A stretch of 64,000 nt of DNA from VRUE01 sp036379955 (GTDB lineage Bacteria; Actinomycetota; Thermoleophilia; Solirubrobacterales; 70-9), in NCBI GenBank assembly GCA_036379955.1, contig DASVFR010000025.1:35827-99826 (forward strand), written 5' to 3'. Of this stretch, positions 57,021-64,000 are shown piece by piece. Within the stretch, counting starts at the first letter, position 1, and every line of letters starts with the position of its first letter. The notes under the pieces are model-generated. The model ran no database searches. It was given only the letters and a program-made list of their open reading frames with translations, and was not told the origin of the DNA. The position numbers were made by a program, and so were the translations under genes.

Positions 57021-58271
57021 TCAGTGGGTCGCGGCGACCGTCTTCAGCGGGTAGCCGAGCGCCGCGACCCGCTCGGGCAGGTCGACGTGCAGCCAGTGCG
57101 AGACGTGGCTGGGGACGGTCTCGAGGATGATCTCGTCGTAGTCGCGCCGGTTCAGCTCCTCGACGATGTCGTCGTAGGCGTTGGGGCTGCTCGCGACCCG
57201 GCCGGCGAGGGCACCGGCGGCAGGTCCCTCGAGCTTGGGCAGCGCCCGGTCGAGCACCCGCTCGCCGGGGCCGGTGTCCTCGCTGACGCGGTCGAAGGCG
57301 ACGTGCGCCGGGTTGGGGACGAGGACGAAGAAGCTGGCCGGCCCGGCGAGCACCCGCTCGCGCACGGCATCGAGAACGGCGGGCGTCGCCTCGGTCTTGT
57401 TGGGGACGACGAGCACGCGCGCCTCGCCCTCCGGTCGCGGCTCCTCGACCTCTCTCCCCGCAGCGCTCGGGATCACGTCCCGCTTGCTGACCGCCAGGAA
57501 GACGACCAGCGCCAGGATCGTGCCGAGGAAGATGAAGCTGGTCAGGTTGGTGCCCAGCCCGAGCCCGCCTTCTTCGGTCGGCGAGGCGAGGTAGTCGCCG
57601 ATCGAGGCCCCGAGCGGGCGGGTGAGGATGTAGGCGAGCCAGAAGGAGAGGATCGCGTTCATCCGCAGCCCGAAGTGGAGGATCGCGACAACGACGATCG
57701 CGCCGGCGAAGATCCCGAGCGCGGCCAGGTAGCCGAGTTCGAGCTGCTCGGAGAGGAAGTCGCCGGCCGAGGTGCCGAGCGCGAAGGTGAAGAGGATCGT
57801 CAGCCAGTAGAAGGCCTCGCGGCGGGTGGTGAAGATGGTGTGGACCGAGAGCGTGCGCTCGACCGCGTACCAGCTGGCGAAGACGCAGATCAGGATCGCG
57901 CTGAAAGCGATCGTCGTCGTTTCCAGGGTGACGCCGTAGTTTTCGACCAGGTTGTCGCTGACCAGGGTGCCGACGACGCTGATCAGGACCACGGCGAGCC
58001 AGTAGATCCCCGGCACGTACTTCCTCGCCCGGAACTGGAAGACGAGCACCACGATCAACAGCGCTCCCATGATGTAGCTGGTGCCGCTGAGGCCGAGACC
58101 GAGGTTTTCGTTGAGGTTGTCGGCGAAGGTCTCGCCGACCGTGGTGCAGAGGACCTTGATCACCCAGAAGTAGACGGTGATCTCCGGGACCTTGTTCAGC
58201 ATCTTGCGGCCGAGCGACCCGGTCCGCGGGGGAGGTGCCTGCCTGAGGGGTGCCTGCGCGAGAGAGCTCAT
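57021..58271 (-). CDS. COG4705-like repeat membrane protein with C-terminal cytoplasmic domain
   Basis: The 416-residue protein has an internally repeated membrane part (about 25-270): each repeat carries a helix with a T-x-G-x-x-x-x-D/D-x-L pattern, such as TTVGETFADNL, GTLVSDNLVENYG, GTSAGDFLSEQL and GASIGDYLASP. This fits the uncharacterised COG4705 family. Residues about 290-416 form a soluble alpha/beta domain (RVLVVPNKTEATPAVLDAVR, VSHWLHVDLPERVAALGYPL) like a stress-protein or nucleotide-binding fold. A GCTCTCATC box upstream links it to the nearby two-component system. Function unknown. Confidence 0.75.
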   Translation of the reverse strand: MSSLAQAPLRQAPPPRTGSLGRKMLNKVPEITVYFWVIKVLCTTVGETFADNLNENLGLGLSGTSYIMGALLIVVLVFQFRARKYVPGIYWLAVVLISVVGTLVSDNLVENYGVTLETTTIAFSAILICVFASWYAVERTLSVHTIFTTRREAFYWLTILFTFALGTSAGDFLSEQLELGYLAALGIFAGAIVVVAILHFGLRMNAILSFWLAYILTRPLGASIGDYLASPTEEGGLGLGTNLTSFIFLGTILALVVFLAVSKRDVIPSAAGREVEEPRPEGEARVLVVPNKTEATPAVLDAVRERVLAGPASFFVLVPNPAHVAFDRVSEDTGPGERVLDRALPKLEGPAAGALAGRVASSPNAYDDIVEELNRRDYDEIILETVPSHVSHWLHVDLPERVAALGYPLKTVAATH

Positions 58272-58296
58272 GGCGCGGCAGGATGCAAGGCGGTCC

Positions 58297-58314
58297 TTAA
58301 CCGTCGATGAGAGC
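58297..58314 (-). promoter_or_regulatory. GCTCTCATC box, copy b
   Basis: Minus-strand GCTCTCATC-N5-TTAA, 26 bases before the COG4705-like gene. Confidence 0.55.
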
Positions 58315-58376
58315 CTGTCCGACTAGGATCGCGCGGCGGGCGACGCTCCCGAAGCGCCCATGACAGTGGAGAGACC

Positions 58377-59756
58377 ATGAGCAAAAAAGGCATGACCCCC
58401 AAGGAAGCCGAGATCCTCTACGGCAACCGCTTCCTCCTCGAAGACGCGCCCGCGAACAAGTTCCCCGTCGAGGGCATGCCCGCTCTCGACGCGATGCGCC
58501 TGGTCGGCGAGGAACTGATGCTGGAGGGCGAGCCGTTCAAAAATCTCGCCACCTTCGTCACCACCTGGATGGAGCCCGAGGCGCAGCGGATCATCGCCGA
58601 AAACCTGCATCGCAACTTCATCGACCACGCCGAGTACCCGATCTCGGCCGAGATCGAGCAGCGCTGCATCCGCATGCTCGCCGACCTCTTCAACGCGCCC
58701 GGCGAGACGACGGGTGCCCGCACTCAGGGCTCCTCGGAGGCGATCATGCTCGGCGCGCTCTCGCTGAAGTGGAAGTGGAAGCAGCGCCGCGAAGCCGAAT
58801 CGAAGCCGGTCGACGTGCCCAACCTCGTCTTCGGCGGCGACGTGCACGTCGTCTGGGAGAAGTTCTGCCGCTACTTCGACGTCGAGCCGCGGATCGTGCC
58901 GCTGCAGGACGGCAAGTACACGATCGGGCCTGAGGACGTCGAGCCCCACGTCGACGAGAACACGATCGGGGTCGCCGCCGTGCTCGGCACCACCTTCACC
59001 GGCCACATGGACGACATCGTCGGCATCAACAAGCTGCTGGTCGACCTCAAGGGGGAGAAAGGGCTCGACGTCCCGCTCCACGTCGACGGCGCCTCGGGAG
59101 CCTTCGTCTGGCCCTTCCTCTACCCGGACTCCGAGTGGGACTTCCGGCTCGAGCAGGTGCGCTCGATCAACGTCTCCGGTCACAAGTTCGGGCTCGTCTA
59201 TCCCGGCATCGGCTGGCTCGTCTTCCGCGAGAAGTCCGACCTCGCCGAGGACCTCGTCTTCTACGAGAACTACCTGGGCAAAACCGACGCCACCTTCACC
59301 CTCAACTTCTCCACCGGCGCCTCGATGGTCCTGGCGCAGTACTACAACCTGGTCCGCTTCGGCCGCAAGGGTTACGGCCACATCATGGAGACGATGCAGC
59401 GCAACGCCAAGGCGCTGGCCGAGAAGCTGGAGGCGATGGACCGCTTCGAGCTGATCGGGGCCGATGCGGAGCAGCTGCCGCTGGTCGCCTTCAAGCTCGC
59501 CGATGAGCGGCCCTACGACGAGTTCGACATCTCCTGGCAACTCTCGGCCGAGCGCGGCTGGATGCTCCCCGCCTACACGATGCCGCCCAACGCCCAGGAC
59601 GTGACCGTGATGCGCGCCCTGGTCAAGCTCACCCTGAGCCGCGCCCACGTCGACCGCCTCGCCGACGACATCGCCGAGGCCTGCGAGACGCTCGACAAGA
59701 AGGGCGCCGCCCAGCCCAAGGAGCGCAAGGCCATGAAGAAGGGGCCGGGCTACTAG
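58377..59756 (+). CDS. gadB: Glutamate decarboxylase
   Basis: The 459-residue PLP enzyme matches GadA/GadB in length. It shows the substrate region around EYPISAEIEQRC, HVDGASGAFVWPF with Asp237 for the PLP ring and SINVSGHKFGLVYPG with Lys270 as the Schiff-base residue. It converts glutamate to GABA with proton uptake and thus can support acid resistance. ATG 58377 has GGAGA upstream. No glutamate/GABA antiporter gene is next to it. Confidence 0.95.
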   Translation: MSKKGMTPKEAEILYGNRFLLEDAPANKFPVEGMPALDAMRLVGEELMLEGEPFKNLATFVTTWMEPEAQRIIAENLHRNFIDHAEYPISAEIEQRCIRMLADLFNAPGETTGARTQGSSEAIMLGALSLKWKWKQRREAESKPVDVPNLVFGGDVHVVWEKFCRYFDVEPRIVPLQDGKYTIGPEDVEPHVDENTIGVAAVLGTTFTGHMDDIVGINKLLVDLKGEKGLDVPLHVDGASGAFVWPFLYPDSEWDFRLEQVRSINVSGHKFGLVYPGIGWLVFREKSDLAEDLVFYENYLGKTDATFTLNFSTGASMVLAQYYNLVRFGRKGYGHIMETMQRNAKALAEKLEAMDRFELIGADAEQLPLVAFKLADERPYDEFDISWQLSAERGWMLPAYTMPPNAQDVTVMRALVKLTLSRAHVDRLADDIAEACETLDKKGAAQPKERKAMKKGPGY

Positions 59757-59768
59757 GGCTGAAGGAAC

Positions 59769-59814
59769 CGCATCCGACATTGACCCCGCTGGGGTGGGGT
59801 CAATGTCGGATGCG
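59769..59814. terminator. Perfect hairpin between gadB and the DUF1330 gene
   Basis: Exact 19-bp arms (59769-59787, 59796-59814) with an eight-base loop. The right arm overlaps the last codons and stop of the convergent DUF1330 gene. Confidence 0.75.
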
Positions 59815-60144
59815 TGAGCCGAGCACCGGCCGCAGATCTTCGAGCTTGTCGAAGAGGTGCCAGACGTAGTTGCCGCCGCCGGCTTCGCGGTGGGGATGCA
59901 GATCGGCGAGCTCGGGGTCTTCGCGGTAGGCGTCGAAGTGGGCGCGGCTTTGCCACTCGACCAGGATCAGCACCTGGCGCGGCTCGACGTCGCCGACGAT
60001 CGCGTCCGAGAATTCGCCCAGAGCGATTACCTTGCCGCCGTGCCGCTCCACCTCCCGCGGCGAGCGCCGCGCGTAGGCGAGGTACTCGTCGCGGTCGGCG
60101 ACGTCGAAGAGGTTGAGGGCGTAGATCGGCTGCGGCTCTGTCAT
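59800..60144 (-). CDS. DUF1330 family protein
   Basis: The 114-residue protein has a ferredoxin-like dimeric alpha/beta-barrel pattern with YALNLFDVADRDEYLAYAR, GGKVIALGEF and VEWQSRAHFDAYREDPEL, as in DUF1330. Biochemical role is not established. Its last residues (GSRIRH) are encoded by the terminator arm. Confidence 0.78.
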   Translation of the reverse strand: MTEPQPIYALNLFDVADRDEYLAYARRSPREVERHGGKVIALGEFSDAIVGDVEPRQVLILVEWQSRAHFDAYREDPELADLHPHREAGGGNYVWHLFDKLEDLRPVLGSRIRH

Positions 60145-60154
60145 GTCCGCATCC

Positions 60155-60358
60155 TCACACGTCGCCGTCCGCGTCGTCCCGGCGGTGCCGGATCGCCCAG
60201 GCCTCGAAGACGACCAGCCCGACCAGCAGGCAGCCGAAAGCGACGAAGGGCGGCAGCCATCCGTCCGGCCGGGTGATCGCCAGCGCCGCGACGACGAAGG
60301 CGTCGGCGGCGAGCAGGAAGCCGCTGAGCACCGGGCGGATCGCCGACCACCCAATCAC
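60155..60358 (-). CDS. Small two-helix membrane protein
   Basis: GTG 60358 starts a 67-residue protein with two hydrophobic helices (about 8-28 and 34-55) and an acidic tail. The gap to DUF1330 is ten bases, so they are probably co-transcribed. No family recognised. Confidence 0.55.
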   Translation of the reverse strand: MIGWSAIRPVLSGFLLAADAFVVAALAITRPDGWLPPFVAFGCLLVGLVVFEAWAIRHRRDDADGDV

Positions 60359-60457
60359 TTTTCAATATTTGATTGCTTGACAGATTTCTTGCAATCGTCC
60401 ATGCTGTCCGCTTCGTGGAACCTCGGGCAGGGCGGAACGCGAGTTAGGTAAAGAACA

Positions 60458-62440
60458 ATGTTGAAGAAGCGTCTTGGCGCTCCCATCGCGCTCATCCTCT
60501 TGACTCTTGTCGTCGTGTATTCGGCGGATGCGTGGTCTGGCCCGGAGGCGGCCTCCCGGTATCCGGATCGACAGATTGCCCTCTACACAGAGCAGGGGAT
60601 CAGCCCCGCACGAGCGATCGAATCGCTGGACCTCCAGACCGCCGTTGCCAAAGCGCAGCTGACCGAAAGGTTCGTAGAGGCCCTGGGCAAGGATTACGCA
60701 GGAGCCTGGTTCGAACCCGCGGACGCGACGTACCACGTCGGTGTGACGTCGCAATCCAGCCGGGACGTCGCCAGCAGACTCGCAAGGCAAGCCGGCATTG
60801 GCCGGGTGGTCGAGACGCCGGTGAGATCAACGTGGGCCGAGCTCGTCGATGCCCAGGAACGCTGGAACGAAAAGATCGAGTCGCTTTTGGCGAGCGACAT
60901 GGCCAAGACGGGGATTGGCGCATCGCACAACGCGGTCGAAGTGGCGCTCAGCTCAGAGGTACCCGTGTCGAGGTTGGTGCGGTTGAAGCAGGAAGCCGCA
61001 ACCGACGGCGTCACGGTCTTGATCCAAACGGAAGCGCCATCGCAGTTTGGGCTCGATGAGAAGGCCACGACCTGCGAAGAACCCTTCACCACGAAAAAGG
61101 CCTTGTGTGAACCAACGCTCGTTGCCGGCGCTGGAATAACCCTTAACGACGAAGAACATACTCTCTGCACTGCTGGACCGATGCTGATTAAGGGTAGGGA
61201 AACTTATGTGCTTACAGCTGGCCATTGCTTCGGGAAAAATACCGACGAAGATGGAAGTGAGATCGAAGATCTAACGGTAGAGTCGGAATACCCAAGTGTC
61301 GAAGGTAAGAAGGAAGTTGGCCAAGAAGGCAAATGGTACGAAAACAAAGATCGCGATATTGCCGAGGTCAAGATCAAACGGCCGGACTCTCCCTTCGTCG
61401 CTGCACTCCCTACGCCGGTCCCGGCCCTGCTAGCGCTATGGGTGAAAAAAGCGAAAGAACCGGCCAAAATCGAACGTGCCCTAGTGCCAGCTGAAAAAGA
61501 AGAGGTTTGCCATTCGGGCGCCAGGAGCGGTGAACACTGTGGTGAAATCGGAAAACTCAATGTGGCATTGGGAGGAACCGAACATCTGGTGGAAGCTACT
61601 GCATGCTCTGATAAAGGGGATAGTGGCGGTCCGTACTTTCGTAAAACACCGGGAGCGGGCTATTCGGTGCTAGGCACGGAAGTAGGAGGGCCTGGCGATT
61701 GCATCGGAGGATCGCCACCTTATAAAAACTACTTCGAGCCACTCAAGGACGTCAGCACGCCAGGTTACGGCACCCTCTCAACGTTTAACCACAGACTGCT
61801 CACGATGTTCAATGAAAAGAGAGTGCCCCGACTCGGGAAGGCCAACGGCGAAGCGCTGGGCAAAAAAGGCTTTAGCAGCAAAAGCTCAAGCGTGACATTT
61901 GAAACTACCGCGGGGGCTAAATTTTCATGCTCGGCAAGCACCGGTACGGGCGAAGCCACTGGCACGGAAGCGGGCACGACGAAACTTACCTTCACGGGAT
62001 GCGCTGGCTTTGCAGGGGAATGCAAAACTGCTTCTGCCGCTAAAGGAGAAGTCGTCCTCAGCGCCAAATACAGCCTGCCCTTCATCGACATAGGCGAAGA
62101 AAAAGTCGGGTTTGTGCTGGAACTGTCCGAAACGAGCCTTGAATGTCTGTGTCCGTCAACCGGGGTAACGATGGAGAAACTCAAATTGCGTGGGTCGGCT
62201 ATCGGAGTGGCGACACCGGTCAATAAAGCAGTCACTTCTCCGGGCGTGTTCACGATAGCTTTTTCGCAGTCGACGGGCATACAGTCGCCGACGAAATACG
62301 AAAATGAAAAAGGTGAAGCGGTGACTAAAAACCTTGAACTCGAAGGCAGTGGTGGAATCGCGTTTGGCTTCACGCAGACCGGGTTGTCGGGTAAAAATGA
62401 ACTTCTCTTCGAAGAAGAAGCCGAACTAGAAGCCCCATAG
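60458..62440 (+). CDS. Secreted trypsin-like serine protease with beta-rich C-terminal domain
   Basis: The 660-residue protein has a signal peptide (about 1-26), a prodomain-like helical part (35-195) and a chymotrypsin-fold protease with His256 (LTAGHC), Asp300 (DRDIAEVKI) and Ser389 (GDSGGPYF). Residues about 470-660 form a separate beta domain starting SSSVTFETTAGAKFSCSAST, with conserved Cys and Gly/Thr-rich turns; similar modules are, to my knowledge, frequent in secreted Solirubrobacterales proteins. Codon use in the second half is more AT-rich than in neighbours. It would act outside the cell. Confidence 0.83.
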   Translation: MLKKRLGAPIALILLTLVVVYSADAWSGPEAASRYPDRQIALYTEQGISPARAIESLDLQTAVAKAQLTERFVEALGKDYAGAWFEPADATYHVGVTSQSSRDVASRLARQAGIGRVVETPVRSTWAELVDAQERWNEKIESLLASDMAKTGIGASHNAVEVALSSEVPVSRLVRLKQEAATDGVTVLIQTEAPSQFGLDEKATTCEEPFTTKKALCEPTLVAGAGITLNDEEHTLCTAGPMLIKGRETYVLTAGHCFGKNTDEDGSEIEDLTVESEYPSVEGKKEVGQEGKWYENKDRDIAEVKIKRPDSPFVAALPTPVPALLALWVKKAKEPAKIERALVPAEKEEVCHSGARSGEHCGEIGKLNVALGGTEHLVEATACSDKGDSGGPYFRKTPGAGYSVLGTEVGGPGDCIGGSPPYKNYFEPLKDVSTPGYGTLSTFNHRLLTMFNEKRVPRLGKANGEALGKKGFSSKSSSVTFETTAGAKFSCSASTGTGEATGTEAGTTKLTFTGCAGFAGECKTASAAKGEVVLSAKYSLPFIDIGEEKVGFVLELSETSLECLCPSTGVTMEKLKLRGSAIGVATPVNKAVTSPGVFTIAFSQSTGIQSPTKYENEKGEAVTKNLELEGSGGIAFGFTQTGLSGKNELLFEEEAELEAP

Positions 62441-62474
62441 CTGACTGCTGGAGTGGGTGGTGACATTCAGCCAG

Positions 62475-63038
62475 TCATGTCGCCCGCACGCCGTTGCCCG
62501 TGACGAAGCCGCTGTCCTGCGGCGCCGGGCGCAGGATCATGACCTCGGCCGGCGCCGCGTCGAGCAGCCAGACGAGGTCCTCACCGCCGAGCCCGGCGCC
62601 GCCGTCGGCGCTGGCGGGGACGACGACGCGGTCGAAGCGCTCGCGCTCCAGCAGGCGGGCGAGCGCGTGGCGGTAGGAGCGGCCGCGCTCGATGCGGGCG
62701 TCGACCTCTACCCCCTGCGAGGTCGCTCGCTGCTCAATCGCCTCCAGCATCGGCATCGCCTTGGCGGCTTCGGCCGGGATCGCGCAGTCCAGCGGCAGGC
62801 GCTTCGGCACCGTCGCCAGGTAGGCCGGCATCAGCGTCGCCTCCTCGGCCCGGGCGAGGCGCAGGGCCGCGTCGACCGCTCGTCGCGAGATCGCCGTGCC
62901 GGTGAAGGGGAGGAGGATCTGGTGGATCGCCTGCGGGCGCTCGGAGCGGCGCCCGCCCAGCCGAGAGCGCGCTAGCGCGTAGCCGCCGGTAAGCCCGGCG
63001 ACCAGCGCCACCCCGACGAGGACGTGCTCGACCGTCAC
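62475..63038 (-). CDS. Membrane-anchored universal stress protein-like domain
   Basis: The 187-residue protein has one N-terminal helix (about 4-22) and a Usp-like alpha/beta domain (HQILLPFTGTAISRRAVDAALRLA, then RFDRVVVPASADGG). The ATP-binding GxxG...G(S/T) signature is incomplete. It overlaps the KdpD-like stop by four bases, so both are translated together. Confidence 0.7.
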   Translation of the reverse strand: MTVEHVLVGVALVAGLTGGYALARSRLGGRRSERPQAIHQILLPFTGTAISRRAVDAALRLARAEEATLMPAYLATVPKRLPLDCAIPAEAAKAMPMLEAIEQRATSQGVEVDARIERGRSYRHALARLLERERFDRVVVPASADGGAGLGGEDLVWLLDAAPAEVMILRPAPQDSGFVTGNGVRAT

Positions 63039-64000
63039 CTCGTCCCCTCCTCCTTGAGGCCGCGATGGGCGACTATCCGCACGTCCACGCCCGGCGGAGT
63101 CGCTTCCATCAGGCGGATCGGCAGCGGCTCCCGCAGCCGGGCCAGGCCGCGACGGGGCTCGGACTCGCCGACCATGATGTAGGTGGTGCCGCGCTCGCGG
63201 GCGACCTCGGCGGCCCCCTTGACAAGGTCGTCGCTCTCCTCGATCAGGAAGTTCGCGCCGAGGACCGAGGCGAGGTGGCGCAGCGCCGTCACCTGGCGCT
63301 CGACCTCGCCCTCGATCCGCTCCCCGGGCGACTTCACCCAGAGCAGGTCGAGGTCGGTGCCCAGCCGCTGGGCCGAGCGCCAGGCGCGGCGGACGAGGCG
63401 TTGCGAGGAGGGCTGCGGGCGGACCAGCGCCAGCAGGCGCTCGCCGACCGCCTTGGGCGCCTCCGCCGCGACCCGCTCCTCGCGCCGCGTCCCCAGCGGC
63501 TCCTCGACCACGAGTCGCTTCGCCTCGACCTGCTGCGCGACCTGGCGTAGCGCGACCTCGCGCAGCGCCAGCAGGTTCTCGACGGTGAAGAAGTTGCTCA
63601 GCGCCGCCTCGACGTTCTCGCCCGGGTAGACCTTGCCCGCCCGCAGGCGGGCGATCAGCGCCTCGGGCGTGAGGTCGATCAGCACCACTTCGTCGGCCTC
63701 GCCGAGCACGGCGTCGGGAATCGTCTCCCGCACCCGCGTCCCGGTCAGCTCGGCGACCTGGTCGTTGAGCGACTCCAGGTGCTGGACGTTGACGGTCGAG
63801 AAGACGTCGATCCCCGCCGCCAGCACCGCGGCGATGTCCTCGTAGCGCTTGCCGTGCTCGAGCCCGGGCGCGTTGGTGTGGGCGAGCTCGTCGATGAGCG
63901 CCAGCTCGGGCCGGCGGCGGAGCAGGCCCGGCAGATCCATCTCCTCGAGCGGCACGTCCTTGTACGTCGTGCGCCGGCGCGCCAGCAGCGGCAGGCCGAT
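63035..64000 (-). CDS. KdpD-like sensor domain protein without kinase (5' end outside window)
   Basis: The visible 321 residues carry the KdpD N-terminal domain (PELALIDELAHTNAPG, KRYEDIAAVLAAGIDVFSTVNVQHLESLND) followed by a Usp-like domain (about from visible residue 180 on). The gene stops there: no transmembrane, GAF, HisKA or ATPase part follows. Such short KdpD relatives occur in other bacteria and may sense K+ or bind a nucleotide. The 5' start is beyond 64000. Confidence 0.85.
   Translation of the reverse strand: MGLPLLARRRTTYKDVPLEEMDLPGLLRRRPELALIDELAHTNAPGLEHGKRYEDIAAVLAAGIDVFSTVNVQHLESLNDQVAELTGTRVRETIPDAVLGEADEVVLIDLTPEALIARLRAGKVYPGENVEAALSNFFTVENLLALREVALRQVAQQVEAKRLVVEEPLGTRREERVAAEAPKAVGERLLALVRPQPSSQRLVRRAWRSAQRLGTDLDLLWVKSPGERIEGEVERQVTALRHLASVLGANFLIEESDDLVKGAAEVARERGTTYIMVGESEPRRGLARLREPLPIRLMEATPPGVDVRIVAHRGLKEEGTR

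Noticed and set aside
58323..59780. Minus-strand frame opposite glutamate decarboxylase
   Set aside because: Shadow frame of a certain gene; runs across the gadB promoter and terminator.

Overview
The window is 64 kb of GC-rich actinobacterial DNA. The likely source is the class Thermoleophilia (Solirubrobacterales-like). This is an inference from base composition, GTG/TTG starts, ATGA/GTGA gene overlaps, the Lys-rich-tailed HTH regulators and the secreted-protease C-terminal domain; no rRNA is present to settle it.

Left chromosomal part (1-23.2 kb). A respiratory-type cluster on the minus strand encodes a cytochrome c lipoprotein, a subunit IV-like protein, heme O synthase CtaB and homologues of cytochrome oxidase subunits I and II. 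Both oxidase homologues have lost almost all their metal ligands. Then come a PAP2 phosphatase, a flippase-like membrane protein and TrxB on the plus strand, a VapBC pair, GreA, and a GGDEF/HD-GYP protein. A minus-strand set for acyl-CoA oxidation follows (alkyl sulfatase, 3-hydroxyacyl-CoA dehydrogenase, enoyl-CoA hydratase, acyl-CoA dehydrogenase, class IV aminotransferase, thiolase), with perfect hairpins after individual genes. Next are Nudix, SDR, OsmC, PduO-type adenosyltransferase and DUF1015 genes, then tRNA-Leu and tRNA-Glu.

Accessory part (23.2-52.8 kb). This looks like one or more integrated elements next to tRNA-Glu. Two unrelated-looking modules each hold a large serine recombinase, a replication-relaxation protein and a TraD/VirD4-like ATPase (23.2-28.1 kb and 32.9-40.0 kb). 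Between and beyond them lie a chain of overlapping small genes, AT-richer orphan genes, a predicted defence operon (two XRE regulators, m5C methyltransferase, HerA-like ATPase, NurA-like nuclease, Vsr nuclease; 40.4-46.9 kb), HicAB, an MFS pump and decayed genes. Two paralogous HTH regulators at 31.7-32.4 and 52.1-52.8 kb each face a divergently transcribed gene for a tiny peptide of 19 residues. The peptides share a spaced pattern and lie behind strong ribosome binding sites and CTAA/TTAG palindromes.

Right chromosomal part (52.8-64 kb). It carries UppP, a small membrane protein, an OmpR-type two-component system, a ZIP transporter, a COG4705-like membrane protein with a cytoplasmic tail, glutamate decarboxylase, a DUF1330 protein, a secreted trypsin-like protease, a membrane-anchored Usp protein and a KdpD-like sensor without a kinase domain, cut by the window end. 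Three copies of a GCTCTCATC-N5-TTAA box sit upstream of the response regulator, the COG4705 gene and the small membrane gene, suggesting a small regulon.
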